NCBI GenBank assembly: GCA_037447605.1
Contig: CM074817.1
Location: 1,042,312 to 1,106,311, forward strand
Reading direction: 5' to 3'
Source: Zygnema circumcarinatum
Lineage: Eukaryota > Streptophyta > Zygnematophyceae > Zygnematales > Zygnemataceae
Length of the DNA: 64,000 nt
A program made the position numbers and the translations under genes. Under the pieces are notes generated by a model. It saw only the letters and a program-made list of their open reading frames with translations, was not told where the DNA came from and made no database searches. The first letter of the stretch is position 1, and the number at the start of each line of letters is the position of its first letter. Shown piece by piece: positions 33,227-45,942 of this stretch.

Positions 33227-36200
33227 TCACACCTTCTTCAATACTCCCGCCTTCCCTTGCCGCACCTCATAACTGTGCTCCACCACAAGGGGAGTCTCTA
33301 TAGAAACTGGCCTTTCAGGCGACCAGAGCTCCAAGTTGCAGAAGGGTACACCCCCCCCCCCTCCTCCTCCCCAATACACGAGGCACATCTGAACCTCCTC
33401 CAAGCTGAAGTGGTTAACCAACTCCCATCCGCTCTCTTTATCCACCAGCGCCCACTCCCCTGCCAGAGATCAAGAGTCCCCCCTTACCCACACTTTTCAA
33501 TCCGAGCTGTCGAAGCTATACTAGCGATGGAATTTAGGTTTTTTCAGCGTTTTCCGGCTAGAAAATATGTCATCCATCTTCAGTATTGCAGCCTCTCTTA
33601 ACAACTTAAATATCTGAGATTGAGCTCTGTGTCTCTCACCGTTAGGTCGGTCCCGCCCCTTCAAAACCGCCTCTCCGGACTCAGGCACAATCTCCCTCGG
33701 GCTCCCATCCACGGCTCTAAAGCGCACTGCCATATGGGACGGATTGACCAGTTTGAAGGAGGGATGAACCCTTAGACAGACCAATCTGCAGCTCGCTCTC
33801 ACATTTCCATTAGCTCCGTCATGTCATGCATTTTTTAGAACAGAATCTATCTGATAAAGTTTAGGATACTATTCTCACATAGACTCTATCTCCAGACGTC
33901 ATGTCATGACTGATCTTTTCCCTTGTGGGAGAAGACGATTCCAACAGGTTCGTTTCCAGAAGTTCATGAGATTTTCGATGGGTGAAAAGTTGAACCCCAC
34001 CTAGAGAAACCGCCGGAACCTGCTCCCACTGACTTTGCAACAATGGAAGATCGAATCACAACTTTGTGAACGGCTTCGCTCGGTATCGCAATCCGGCGAA
34101 GCATGGCAAGTCCCCCCCCAATCTCTCCCTCCATTGTCACAGATTCCTCTCCCTCCATCTGCTTCAGCTCCCTCCTGCATTCCTCAACAAAGAGACATCC
34201 CACAAACACTGAAGGGAAGCCTAACAGACCCCTTCTTCCATTCAGAACATCGATAAGGAAAAACACAAAAGAATGAAAAGAGCAACAGAAATGCAAGCAT
34301 CCAGTCTTATACCATCTATCCTCCATATCATCTACCGTCGTGTCTATATCAACTATGCCTTACATTGCAAGTGGAAGAGAAGTGAAGGGGTGTACCCAAG
34401 AACTGAGTATGGCTCAGAGGCACCGGCTGACCGGTACTCGGTTCCGCTGTACTCCTCATAGCCTCCCTCTCCCACTCTGCTCTCCAACAGCTCACACTCT
34501 GCTCCCACCTCCCCCTCCCTCCCGTATTAAAGATACGATGCCCCTCCTCATTAACCATCTGAGGAATTCGGGAAAAGCCTAAACATCACAAATGGGTGCA
34601 TCTGCTGCTCTTCTCTGCACAAGCGAGAAATAAAGAAACGGGCACAGCAAAGTGACTGTTTTATTGCTCGTTTGAAAAGAAGCCCAATCTTTTCAGCACC
34701 CATTTCAAAAAGAGGAAGTTTCCTTCTTTCTTATCCACTTTACCCGTGGAACTGTGAGTCATGGATATGATCCTCCCCCCGCAAAAAGGAGCAATTTTGA
34801 GCTCCCACTCTCCTCCCTTCAGCTCTATGGGCACATGGCTTGTTTCTCGTCCTTTGTGGCTTGCATCTTGCTCGATATCTTCTTGCAGCCTTCCTACTAT
34901 TTTGTGCACAGAAAAAAAAGGAAAAAAACGAGAAGAGGGGGCAGAATTTATCAGTTTATTTATTTTTAACTATGTGAATGGGGGCATACTCTCTAAAGCA
35001 TTTTTTTTCAAAATTGTTCGCAGCACTGAGCTGAGTGCTGACCTGGGACGGGCTTCACTCTTTTCTTGGCTTCTAAAGCCATAATTTCAATCTCCTTTTC
35101 TGAAGGAAGTTTTAATAGCACAGGCAGCCCGTCAACTCCAGATCCCTCCACCTGCCATTGAACTAAACGAGTTAAGTCCATAAAGCATAATTAGACTTTT
35201 AAAAATGCGTCGGTTTATCTAAGAAAAGAGTCCCTCATTGTTGAATGCCTTTTTTTTTCCTAAAGTTTAATAAGAGTTTGTTTGAAACATGTCAACACAG
35301 TAAAAAAGACGAAGGAAAAAGGGAGGTAAAACCTGAACATAATCCGCAAGCAATAGTCGAACATGGAGAGAGCGTTTTGGCCTTGGTCGGTCTCCCTCCT
35401 CCCTCTCAACTTCCACAATAACACTGTCTCCTTCTCGACTCGCCTTATAGTGGGAGAGGAGGTAGTCCCCATTGAGATAGCCATAGCCATCACCTTCATC
35501 TTCAAAGAGAATGCCTTTAGCACCACCTGCTTATTAAGGAAAAAGTAGAAGACAAAGGAGGAGGAGGAGGAGGAGGAGGAGTGTGATGATAATGCAATTG
35601 ATGTGTTCTTGATTTCTCAATTCCTCTCATGTTGATTAAATCCAATAAAATTTCAAGAATAGGAGAACTTTCAGTTCGTACCCGAGGCATCAAGGGCTAC
35701 CAGAAGTGTAACTGTATCCTCGGGTTCTATGTCTTCCACACTTTGTAGGATGGGACCGGATGGGACTATCCCTCCCCCTTGAAGAAATAGCAAGGGCAAA
35801 TCCTGCATCACATGTCCAAATCAAATTCATCAAATTACCAATATTTTTTGAAATATGTTTCACAACGAGAACATTACAAGCAGTTTGTAGATACTGCACG
35901 CTCCCACGAAAGATGACCAATGAATTTGTTACCGGGTGAGAATCGTCGAAATCGAACCGTCGCCAAACTCCGGTCGGGAGAGTGACAGCTGTCCACGGCT
36001 CGAGATCACGGTCCTTTGCCGTCCTGCAGTTCACCTCTTTTCTTATATGAACAAGGGAATGACTAACTTGTAGTCATAAAACAATCAACATGAACAAGAT
36101 TTGCAACACATAAGCAATTAACCTAGTTAGCTATGTCTATGATGCCGTGCATAGAACGAACGGCGTCAGAGGTCTACCCACATGTTAAAGTAAAGGGATA

Positions 36201-39200
36201 TTGTTTATGTAAACAGCCTGCCTATTATTTGAAGTGATGCTTAAAGAAAACAGTACGAACGCATGTTTTGATGTTAAGCAACTTACGAGCAAGAAACGAG
36301 AAGTGGGCCCAACAAGAAGGAGTCCTCTATTCCCCTGAGCTTTGAATCTTTGGGATCTACACGTGTCAACATTCACAAATTCAGCTCCGGTTGATGGGTA
36401 TCTGCTCTATTCTCATTTTATGCAGTATAGGTTCAATAAAAGGAAAAAAGCCCCTCACTTCTAAAAGTGAAAATGAGAAGTACTTCAAACATATAGTACG
36501 GACCAAAGATATAGCAGCGAATACGAAAAACATGGTACCTTCCAATAAACAACAAACCCCCCATATATTCTGTCGAAATTTCACTGTAAGGAAGGGCTAA
36601 AAGACGGGTTTTTTATCACCTGCAAAGAAGATAGGAGTCATTACAGGGAGGCCCTTCCTGTGGCTTAAATAAAAGAGGGTATAGAAATGTCGCAACAGCC
36701 GATATCGCCTCTCCAGAGCAAGCCGGCAGACGCGTTCACACTGCTCAGAGAATATGAAAAAAAAAAAAGGGAGCCCCCAAATATGACAATCCTTCCTCTT
36801 CCTCTCCCACTATTCGGCCTTCCAGAACGAGCAGAACATTCCATACGGCATCCCATCCATCCATTCATCCATCCATCCCACCCATGTTTCCCGACTCAGA
36901 ACAAAAAAGAAAAAAAAAATTGGAATCCCTTAGCAACCTATGAACCCAATAACAACCGAACCCAATAACAACCGTACCCAACCCTTCCAAGAAGTGCTCC
37001 AAGTACTGCAAAGTGGGTCCGTTTACCTCCGCCCCAAAGGACCACGGCTCGTGATCTCTCGTGCCCGTTTCCGAGTGGCCCCGCGAGAAAGGAAGAAGGG
37101 CGCCGAGGCCCATCCACCGCGCGAAGAGCTTCGGGGAACTGTCGCCGGCGAACCCGCCGATGTCGGGCCCGCAGAAGGGCTGCGCGCTCAGGCTCTGAAG
37201 GGGGGAGAGGAGGGGTTTGGTTGGGGGATGGGAGAGAGAGGAAGAGAGAGAGAGAGAGAGGGAGAGAGTGAAGGGGGGAGAGGAGGGCTTTGGTGGGGGG
37301 ATGGGAGAGAGAGGAAGCGAGAGAGAGAGAGAGGGAGAGTGTGTGAAGGGGGGAGAGGAGGGCTTTGGTGGGGGGATGGGAGAGAGAGGAAGCGAGAGAG
37401 AGAGAGAGAGAGAGTGAAGGGGGGAGAGGAGGGTTTTGGTAGGGGGATGGGAGAGAGGAAGAAAGAGAGAGAGCGAGAGAGTGTGAAGGGGGGAGAGGAG
37501 GGTTTTGGTAGGGAGATGGGAGAGAGAGGACGAGCGATAGAGAACGAGAGAGTGAAGGGGGGAGAGGAGGGTTGTGGTAGGGGGATGGGAGAGAGAGGAG
37601 AGAGAGAGAAAGAGAGAGAGAGGAGAAAGAGTGTAGGTGGTGGGTATGTATGTACGTGAAATTTATGTGAACTATCAAATAAGCCGAGAGAGGAGAAATT
37701 CGTGTATGTATGTATGCATGTAGGTATGCATGTATGTGTGTATGTATGTGTGAATTTATGTGAAGTATCATGTGAGTTGCAACTTAAAAAGAGGAAGGAT
37801 CACTTCGACCTGAAGGAAGATCAAAGCGGGGAGTAGGCTTTTGTGAATCAGCATGGTTTTTCTGGAGTAAGGATTTGGAGATGTTGCTACAGGCGTTGTG
37901 CAGGATACCCCCCTTTCTTTTTCACATTTTAAGGAGGAAAAAAGAAACAGTCCTGAATCAGAAGTGGTGTATAAACATGGTGCAACCTTTAGCCTCTCCT
38001 TGTGCAACTTAAGCAGGAAACAAGCGCAGTACTAACCAGATTGAGAGCCATAGGAATGCTAAAGTGAAGGTGCTCCCAGGTGGCCAAATTGTCTCCAGTC
38101 CACGTGGCAGCATATCTGTGGCTGCCGATGTATCCCGCACGTGTGAGTACAAATGGGCGCTTTTCCGGTTTTGCCGCCTTGATGCCCTCCCATGTGGATC
38201 GCGCCATTAGCATTCCGTACACCTGAACAGGGTTCAGCACCACCCCACACGTGTGGAAAGGTAGCAATTAGCAAAAGCTCAGAAGATGCGAAATTTCAAG
38301 GAATGGATTTTTTCAAGGTGCTGCCATAGGACAAATGCTTCGGTTGATGTTGATTTCAAAAGGGAAAAGGAGGCTCGTTTGGAGGTAAGAGTCCTTACAT
38401 TGTGGTAGTGGAGGTGACTTTGTGTGCCCCCAAGTTCCTCATCCCCTCTGTGCACATTGGTTTCGGGCATTGTCTTCGTTACGGTCTGCGGCGAAGAAGC
38501 GACCAGTAACCATTTTTTAGTCAGCTAAACCTGCTAACATGATCGCTTTTGTGAAATGAAAACAAAACTGGAAAAACCCGCGTAACCAAACAAGCACATA
38601 CTAGTAGATTTTTGTACATAGTTGGTTAGCTAAGTTAGTGCTCTAGTAAGTTAGTATATAACTAAGTGTAAAAAGCATATTTTGGGGTTGTATTTGAGTC
38701 ATTCCTATTCGCTCACATTGAAGACGGCTGGTTCATTCATGTCGTTCCAAATCCCATCCACGCCTTGTAAAGTAAAGTCCCTAATGAGAGCCGCCCACCA
38801 TCTCCTTGTGCTCTCCTTGGTAAAGTCAGGAAATCGGCACGCTCCGGGCCATACATTGCCTGCGAGAGCCTCCCTAAGTTAGACTACCCATTATTTGGGT
38901 TTGATTTTACACATGAAAAAACTGCCACCTGTCAACTGCACTTCAATTTTTTCCATTTCTAAGGACTATCAACTGAATGTGAGAGCATGAAGTTGTAACT
39001 GACTACCTGTGAAAGGCTTTCCGTTGGCCTTTTGCACCCAGACATCGGCCTTATTGCCGGAGTCATAAACAAAGTAACCGGACTCTTCTTTTATTCCGGG
39101 ATCAATCATCCACACTGCTTTGAAGTTCAGCTTGTGGAGCTCATCTGCCAGGCCCTTTGGATTTGGAAACTTCACCTGCATAGGCATCATTAGCCCGTGA

Positions 39201-42200
39201 GATCGTGACTCGGAGAAAGAAAGTCACAAGCGGGTAGTTGGAAAGCATCATACTGAGAGAGAGAGAAAGGAAGAGAAAATGAGGAACACAGAGAGAGAGA
39301 GAATGAAGAAAGAGAGAGAGAGAGAGAGAACATATTATAAAAAAAGCTCGTGAACAATGTTGTGCGGGAGGCAGAGACTGCAGTTTTGCACTGACCGGGT
39401 CAAAAGTGAAGCAGCGAAAGCCCTCCATATAGTCAATGTCCATCCATATGACGTCACATGGAATCTTCTTTTCCCTAAATGTGGCTGCTACCTGCAATGA
39501 ACATGCAGATCTAAAGGGCTCCAGTCACTGTTAAACTTTTGGTTACCTATGGTTTAACTTAGGCAGTTTACTCTCCGTCCCCTGACTAAGAAGCATTGCT
39601 GATAGATGGAGGTACGTTCCCCTTATCAGAGAACTTGACACCGCTTATCAACAGCTACCACAGATTTTCAGCCCTTGTAAAAGTTCAGGCAATGAATATA
39701 CACACATATAAAAGCGTCTGCTATGGATGAAGTCTTTGCTATAACCTTCACTTTTTTTTTCGTTACCCTTTAGCTGAACAATTATGGAGGTCAAAGCAGA
39801 AAATCCTCAGGTTGGAGATGCACCGATAGGGAGAGTTCAACAAATTTGGGGAAGCGAGGGAGAGGGTGGAGAGGAGGGGTGGGATAATAGAGCTTGAAGA
39901 TGAGATGAATACCTCCACAACTCTAAGGGAAGGCTCATAGCTAAAGCGGCACTGGTGGTAGCCTAGAGCCCATGCGGGAGGCATTCCTATCTTACCTGAA
40001 TCCATGCCCAACAAATTGCCCATACCAACCCTTAGATGCTAGAGTCCATATATGAACCAACTGGTCAGGCATGTGTTGGACGAATAGTATCACGGGAACA
40101 GATACATGGACCTACTGGTGAAAAGCTGTGATCTAAATTCACTCCTTTGTTCAGTCACGTACATAAGGGTACATCTACCACTTTGTGCAGTCACCCATGT
40201 AAACGTAATTTTACCACTATGTATGTATATTTATGTCTATGTTCTGAGGTTTGAAATGCTCCTACCCACCTTCTGCACGTACTCTGCAGGCTCATAGCTC
40301 CAGCGACATTGGTGGTAGCCTAGGGCCCAAACTGGGGGCATTTCCATGCGGCCTGCAGCCCGTCAACGAGCGGTATCCCACAAGCCTGCGCTACGCTAAA
40401 CTGTTTCGATGCGAGCCTAAGGGAAAAGGGCCGAATTTTCATTATATTGGCCCATCTTCAGACGCGTTCCGAAGTCTTCTAGAGAATTGAATCAGCTTGT
40501 GATTCCAGAGCATGTGATCTATTTACTTTGGATAGCGGTTAATCGCGGTTCATTAATCGTTATCGTACGTGAGACTTCGACTCGAGGTGGATCATTCTGA
40601 CTCGTGTCTTGCAATCGACTTTAGAGGTTGAATTTAATCAGCTAAGAAGTGCATATACTTTGCTCTTGTGCATATGCATTCACAGAGGGGCCGAAAGTAG
40701 GTCGAATCCGTACGAATCTGCTCACCTATAGCATTAGAAAGCACAGCAAGCACTTCATGAGGTGTCCGAAATGGTCCGAATGCGACAATGGGAAAGTGTG
40801 CTGCTGCCACAAACTTGATGCTGCTTGCTTTCCGAAGATCGATCTATCCCAGCATGCCACAGAGACAATGCAAAAGATATATGGCATGTCATATGGCGAG
40901 AAAGATCGACTAGAAGCATAGTTCGTTTACTAATTAGTCTCCCATCTCCGTAGCTTATCAAGCAAATTTTTTTTTACTAAAACTTGGAGCAAAAGGATAT
41001 TTCAAGAAAATGGATAAGCATACAGATACTGAAACTTGTAGCAGGTAGGCAATACTATTGAATTTCTTTTATTATGACTGACCTCACATCTGCGAGTGGT
41101 ATCGGCCAAAAGGCCGATACAGGCCCCATCCGGAAGAACTGCCAATACCCAAGGATGGGACTGGTACAGAGAGGAGGTGCTGCTGCTATAGCCCCATGCA
41201 TCCGTGTTCCATGTGAAGCACTGTAAAAAGAAAAAAATTGCCTATATGAGATGCTGCTCAAAGTCAATTTGCAGCCTATCTGGCAATCCGTAAAGTTTTA
41301 AGTAACAAACTGCAAAAAAAATTCCAAACGTGTCTGCTTCTCGAGAAAGGTATTGGAATGAATGGCTAGATGGTCCATATGGTCCTGGATATGGCGGAAG
41401 GGAGAGGGGAGCTAAGAGGGAGAGGAAAGAGTGAGGAGAGACGAGAAGAGAGAAAACGGGGAGGGGAGAGCAGAGACTAGAGGAGAGGAGTGAGGTGGAG
41501 TTAGAGACAGGCAAGAGGAAAGAAACTGCATACAAATCGCCGCTATAACATAGGAGGCAGACCTATAATATAAAGAAACCTGAAAAAATACTCACCCTCC
41601 GGCCTGTACGTTCCAAACTTCCGCTCACTTCCCCAGTGCCATAAAATGAGGTGCCTTCTGGAAACTGCATTGCAACAAGAAGAGGAAAAAAGGGCATAAG
41701 ATAGTCTATAACTTCCAGAACGCAAACAGCCAAAGGAAGTTGGTGATGTTAAGGTACATTGTAGCATTTGCATTTGAAACTCCAGAAGCTAAAGTGAACA
41801 CATATTCCAGCGGACAGATCACAGATCTACATCGAATTATTAGCTCCTAAAAACCACTTTTGGCAACCTTCTGATACATGGTGTCGCCACAGCTGAACTT
41901 TGACAATCTTTTTGGTGCAACAAACCTTCACTAATGATTCCGTCCAAGAACAAACAAGAGACAAAAGGACCTCCAGTTCCAAACTCACCCCAAGTTACAA
42001 CTGGTATGATGCAGACATCCTGATCACTACATTAAAATGCGATGAAACTCCCAGTTTCAACCTTTTGAGTACATACGCATCCGTACACTTACCTCAATAA
42101 CCACAGTCTGCAATCCACTCTCAATTCGACATTTGGCACGAGAGAGCTCCTTTCCCAAATCCGCTCCATTTGCACCATGAAGCTCCGCCTCCCTCTTGCT

Positions 42201-42317
42201 GGGCTCCACGAATGAAAGGGACGGGCAGGCGAGCTTTCGGGCAGCCTCGCTCGCATCGAGGCGATGCACTCCTGCTTGCAGGACAGCCATGGCCGCCATG
42301 TTCTTTGCGGGAGCCAT
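33227..42317 (-). CDS. HGL1: GH31 alpha-glucosidase, heteroglycan glucosidase (HGL1) type
   Basis: Twenty-two exons plus one alternative: 42317-42093, 41664-41596, 41220-41083, 40843-40726, then 40352-40270 or 39995-39913, 39491-39396, 39175-39007, 38859-38717, 38485-38399, 38222-38037, 37194-37027, 36740-36620, 36356-36287, 36023-35933, 35802-35682, 35526-35333, 35151-35043, 34896-34744, 34498-34396, 34174-34001, 33785-33640 and 33459-33227. All phases agree, giving 998 residues. The GH31 nucleophile is in GIWNDMNEPAVF (Asp about 339) and the acid/base in ATWTGDNLATWEH (Asp about 420). VIWMDIDYMEGFRCFTFD, VSGSLERTG and PDIGGFAGD are also present. Residues beyond about 670 form the long C-terminal part typical of the plant HGL1 group rather than ER glucosidase II. 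Substrate (cytosolic or plastid glucan) is inferred. The ATG at 42317 is conservative: an open, Ser/Arg-rich, transit-peptide-like frame runs upstream to about 42530 and could be joined by an unseen 5' exon. Confidence 0.88.
37196..37634. repeat. Six-unit ~70-bp minisatellite at the 3' end of a GH31 intron
   Basis: Units start with gaaggggggagaggaggg near 37198, 37270, 37346, 37417, 37487 and 37554. Each also has (t)gggggatgggagagag and a (GA)n tail. On the gene strand the unit is a polypyrimidine tract ending in ccccccttca. The genuine acceptor cttcag lies at the edge of the array (exon starts 37194). Confidence 0.9.
39913..39995 (-). other. Alternative exon 5b of the GH31 gene
   Basis: 83 nt, acceptor attcag|GTAAG in phase 1 and donor GTGGAG|gtattc in phase 0. 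It encodes KIGMPPAWALGYHQCRFSYE then PSLRVVE. It is a duplicate of exon 5a at 40270-40352. Splicing 5a to 5b would shift the frame, so only one can be used per in-frame transcript. Confidence 0.8.
40270..40352 (-). other. Alternative exon 5a of the GH31 gene
   Basis: 83 nt, acceptor ctgcag|GCCGC in phase 1 and donor CAGAAG|gtgggt in phase 0. It encodes RMEMPPVWALGYHQCRWSYE then PAEYVQK. It keeps the Trp of the usual HQCRWSY motif, whereas exon 5b has Phe. The two exons are 274 bp apart. Confidence 0.8.
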
Positions 42318-43130
42318 TTCACGCGAATCCGTCGAACGAGTCACGGCCAACGGCACACGACCTGCAAACGTGGAGCTTGAAACACCATCAAAATTTGGAA
42401 GACTGAGACAAGAGAGGCAGAGAGTTCTCGGACAGTTGGCAAGAAGAGAGTTTTTAGGCGGAGACAACAAGTTCAGCCTACGAGGTAAAGGCCAGCACGA
42501 GAGCAATCGATGATGGCTATACGAGTTCAGGCCATTCTTTGCTTCACTAAAAGTGAAAAATTAAGCTTTGTAAAGAGCAGTATCCGTCCTACTCCTCAAT
42601 GAGGCATAGGAAACGGACTCAAGCTCTTCCAAACAAGGAGGACGGGTAGAACAAGAAGATAAAGTACTATCTGCAAACTTTCTAATTTTAAACGTGCATT
42701 CTACCGCCACTCGTTTGACAGATGTCCTTGATCTGCACATCTCCAAATGAAACCGAAAATTTCAGTTCAAGTGAAGCAGATACCATTTGCTGAAGAGCAG
42801 ATAACAGCTGTTCTCCGCTTTTTCCCTCTACTTGCAGCCGCGATCGCAGCGCTGAGCCTCGTCTCGAACAAGCAGTCACTCCACTGCTTCAACCTCCAGC
42901 TGTCAGAGACACACTCAACATCCTTCCATGGTCTGCCAAGAAAATGCGGAATCAAAATCTTGATTTGATCAGCGTTCAGCGGAGGGAGGGAGGGAGAAGG
43001 GAGGAGGGAGGGAGAGGGAATATATCAGATAAGCATGCATGCATGCAGGCAGGCAGGCAGACATGTAAGGAAGGCCTTACAAGGTGTGTCTACCGCAGAG
43101 GGCCTGCACAGCCTGCGGGCGCATCCGCAA

Positions 43131-43200
43131 TCCTAGAGAGGGAGGGAGGGAGGGAGGGAGGGAGGGAGGGAGGGAGAGAGGGAGAGTGGGAGAGAGAGGT
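43131..43200. repeat. (GGGA)n tract
   Basis: About 12 GGGA units pass into (GA)n. A short (GCAT)n(GCAG)n run lies at 43033-43063. Both are upstream of the GH31 gene. Confidence 0.9.
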
Positions 43201-43254
43201 ATGGACACGTGGAAGAAGGAGGACCTGCTGCCAGGGCGCCAAGGAGCCCTGAGA

Positions 43255-43350
43255 GCACGCCACGTGGCGTCCCTAGCCTCGTTGACGGCCACGTGGATTG
43301 CCTCATGGAGCGCCACGTGGCGTTCCTTACCACGTGGAGCGCCACGTGGA
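43255..43350. promoter_or_regulatory. Dense CCACGTGG cluster in a divergent intergenic region
   Basis: Five CACGTGG cores in 90 bp: gccacgtggcgtc (43260), gccacgtggattg (43288), gccacgtggcgtt (43312), accacgtggagc (43329) and gccacgtgg (43341). The region separates the divergent GH31 (minus) and EXORDIUM-kinase (plus) genes. Palindromic CACGTG is the plant G-box (bZIP, bHLH). A regulatory role is inferred. Confidence 0.5.
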
Positions 43351-43361
43351 CGGGTGGTTGG

Positions 43362-43715
43362 GAGCGGGGAATTTGCCGAATTGGAGGCGTTACCGTTCGA
43401 CGGCTTCGATGAAACCACGAGTGGGATGCAGTGCCGCTTCTGTGCCACAGTTCTGCATCTTCCGCAACTAAAACGGTAACAGCGCGGTTCGCTGCAACTT
43501 CTGGAGAGGCACATGGAAACGCTCGAAGTACCATACAGGTAGATTTGGGCTGTGCCGTTAAACGCATGGTCCAATCACAGGTATGCTCAACAGGCAGATG
43601 CTGACGTGGCGACCAACGATTGATCACGTTGGTTCCAAGATCCACAGCGCATGTAAACCGGCAGGACTCCTGAAGAAATTTTATCACGTGGCGTCCGCTG
43701 ATACGTCGTTTATTT
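43362..43715 (+). repeat. Dispersed repeat family, copy 2
   Basis: Direct-orientation homologue of 32520-32900, about 80 percent identical by eye over about 350 bp. It starts just after the CACGTGG cluster. Confidence 0.8.
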
Positions 43716-43721
43716 TTCTTA

Positions 43722-43860
43722 AATGAACTGATGTTCAACGATTGGTCAAGTCGGTTCTAAAACATCCACTGCGCATGTAAGCCAGCAGGACTCGCCAAGA
43801 ATTCTGACACGTGGCGTCCGTTGATAAGGTCGCACATTTTCGGCTGCTGACGTGGCGCCC
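43722..43860 (+). repeat. Dispersed repeat family, copy 3, partial
   Basis: It repeats the last ~130 bp of copy 2 (gatgttcaacgattggtcaa, catccactgcgcatgtaagc, cacgtggcgtccg(c/t)tgat), so the 3' part of the repeat is tandemly duplicated here. Confidence 0.8.
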
Positions 43861-44742
43861 GTATCTGCGCGCTGGACCGCCGACAAACGGCCGCCGCGAG
43901 CCTCAAAATTATTGCCGATGAGGGCAGGGACGGAAATGGGGCGAAAAAAACATCAGCGGGCAGGACCACACATTTCAATGCCCGGATCTTGCATATCGAC
44001 GGACGACAGAGATTAAAGTCATATCGGACGGTGTAATTGCGCCATTAAAAATGTCCTTCTGGACTGCCCGTTTCGACTGATAAGAAATAACGGGCAGGAA
44101 ATGCCCGATAGCTATTTTAAAATTGGGTCAATGTCGGCGACCGCGATATCTGGGCCGGCAGTCGGTTGGTCAGTTCCCGACAAAAAAACATGGCACCGAC
44201 GAGCGTCAATCCAATCACTGATAACCACGTGGCATGTCGGCGCCGCCGTACGAGTATGGTTAATTTCCCGGCCGTCCGTCCGCCGGCTCGCGGCCGTCCT
44301 CGGGCAGCCTCTCCCTCACTCCCTCTCTCACTTTCTCTCCCTCTCCCACTCCCTCTCCCCCGCCCACTCTCTCTCTCTCGATCTATCTCTCACTCTCTCT
44401 CCCCGCCTTTAAAGATTTATTTATTTATTTATTTCTCTATCTCTCTACATATCTCTCTCCCCCCCTTTCTCACTCTCACTCTCACTCTCACTCTCTCTCA
44501 CTCCCTCACATTCTCTCTCTCTCTCTCGCCCCTTCTCCTCCCACAATACACTCCTTTCCCACATTCCAATGCCGCATCTTACTATCCTCTCCTATCTCCT
44601 CACGCCACACTCCCCCCCCTCTCTTCCTCTTTCCTCTCCCTCCATCTCCCTCCATAACTTCAAATCAGCTTAAATAGTAATCCTAGCTTCATCTAAACTC
44701 TAAAGTCACCAAAATATAAAAAATAATTACTAACTCGGATCC

Positions 44743-45911
44743 ATGACACATACTCTCCCCCTCTTAGCCCTCCTCACTGCGAGCTTCGCAGGAGCCCTCT
44801 CTCTCTCCCTCCCCAGAAAATTTTTACAGGAACAACCCACATTAGAAATTTCAACAAAAACCCATCTCAACTTCCCATCTCACATAACTCCCCTCCTCTC
44901 ACAACCCCACATTGGCCGCACCTTAAAAGATTACTCCTACTTCACATTAAACGGATTAACATATGATGGAGGCCGAGTAGCTTCAGGAGGAGTGAATGTA
45001 TACCTTATATGGTACGGAAACTGGACCAATTACAACTCCTCTAAGGAGTTAGTTCGAATTTTTGTGAACTCTCTTGGGCCCAACAACACCGCTTTGAGCT
45101 CTCCCTCAGTGGAGGGATGGTGGGGACTGGCTATGCAATTCTATTCAAGCGGACCTGGAGCAGGCTATGTCAACTCTAACATTAGTCTCGCAGAGGAGTA
45201 TGAATTTAGCGGTTTGGTGCAGGGAAGCATCTTAAACACCAGCACGGTTCTTAATATACTTCTGTCGGCAATGAAGGATGGGCTTCCTGTGGACGATCAT
45301 GGCTTCTACTTTGTGATAACTTCTCCGGAACTGGAGGTGAGGTGGGGTGGGTGGGAGAGGGGAGGGAGGGAGGGAGTGGGCGGGTGAGAGAAGTTGGTCA
45401 GGGCGGTAGAGACAGAGGGGAGCGAAAGGGACCGTAAGAGCTATGGAGGGGAAAGATGGAAATGGGGTGGGAAGGAGTGCAAGGAAGTGAGGGGGTGATG
45501 GGTAGTTAGGAAAGGATGGAGAAAGAGCAGGAGGAAGGGTGAGGGGGTGGGAGGGAGAGGAGTCTTAGGACAGGTGGGGGGGAGATGGAGGAACGTATGC
45601 AAAGTATTGGCTGGGTGCTCTATGAAGGAGGTAGGAAGAAAAAATTAGAGAGGATTGGAGAGTGGGAGGAGGAAGGTAAGGATGGCGGGGAAGGAAAGGA
45701 AAGACTGGGGTAGACCTGCGGGTGCGTTCTCGTAAGGAAGCAAGCTTTTGTAGGGGAGCGAGAGAAAAAGAGAAGCAGAAAAAGCGTGAAGGGAAGAAAA
45801 TACTCGTTCAAGCACGTATCTGTGAATCAAACCTCAATTTGAAACCTTAAAACTCCTGAAATTGCTGTGAAAAATAATGGAAGTGAAGTCCCAATTTCTT
45901 CTCTCTCTCTC

Positions 45912-45942
<31 letters not shown>

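Noticed and set aside
42322-42506. Ser/Arg-rich extension upstream of the GH31 start as a chloroplast transit peptide.
   Set aside because: The frame is open but has no ATG before a possible acceptor near 42533, and no upstream exon could be shown. It is kept only as a possibility in the gene entry.
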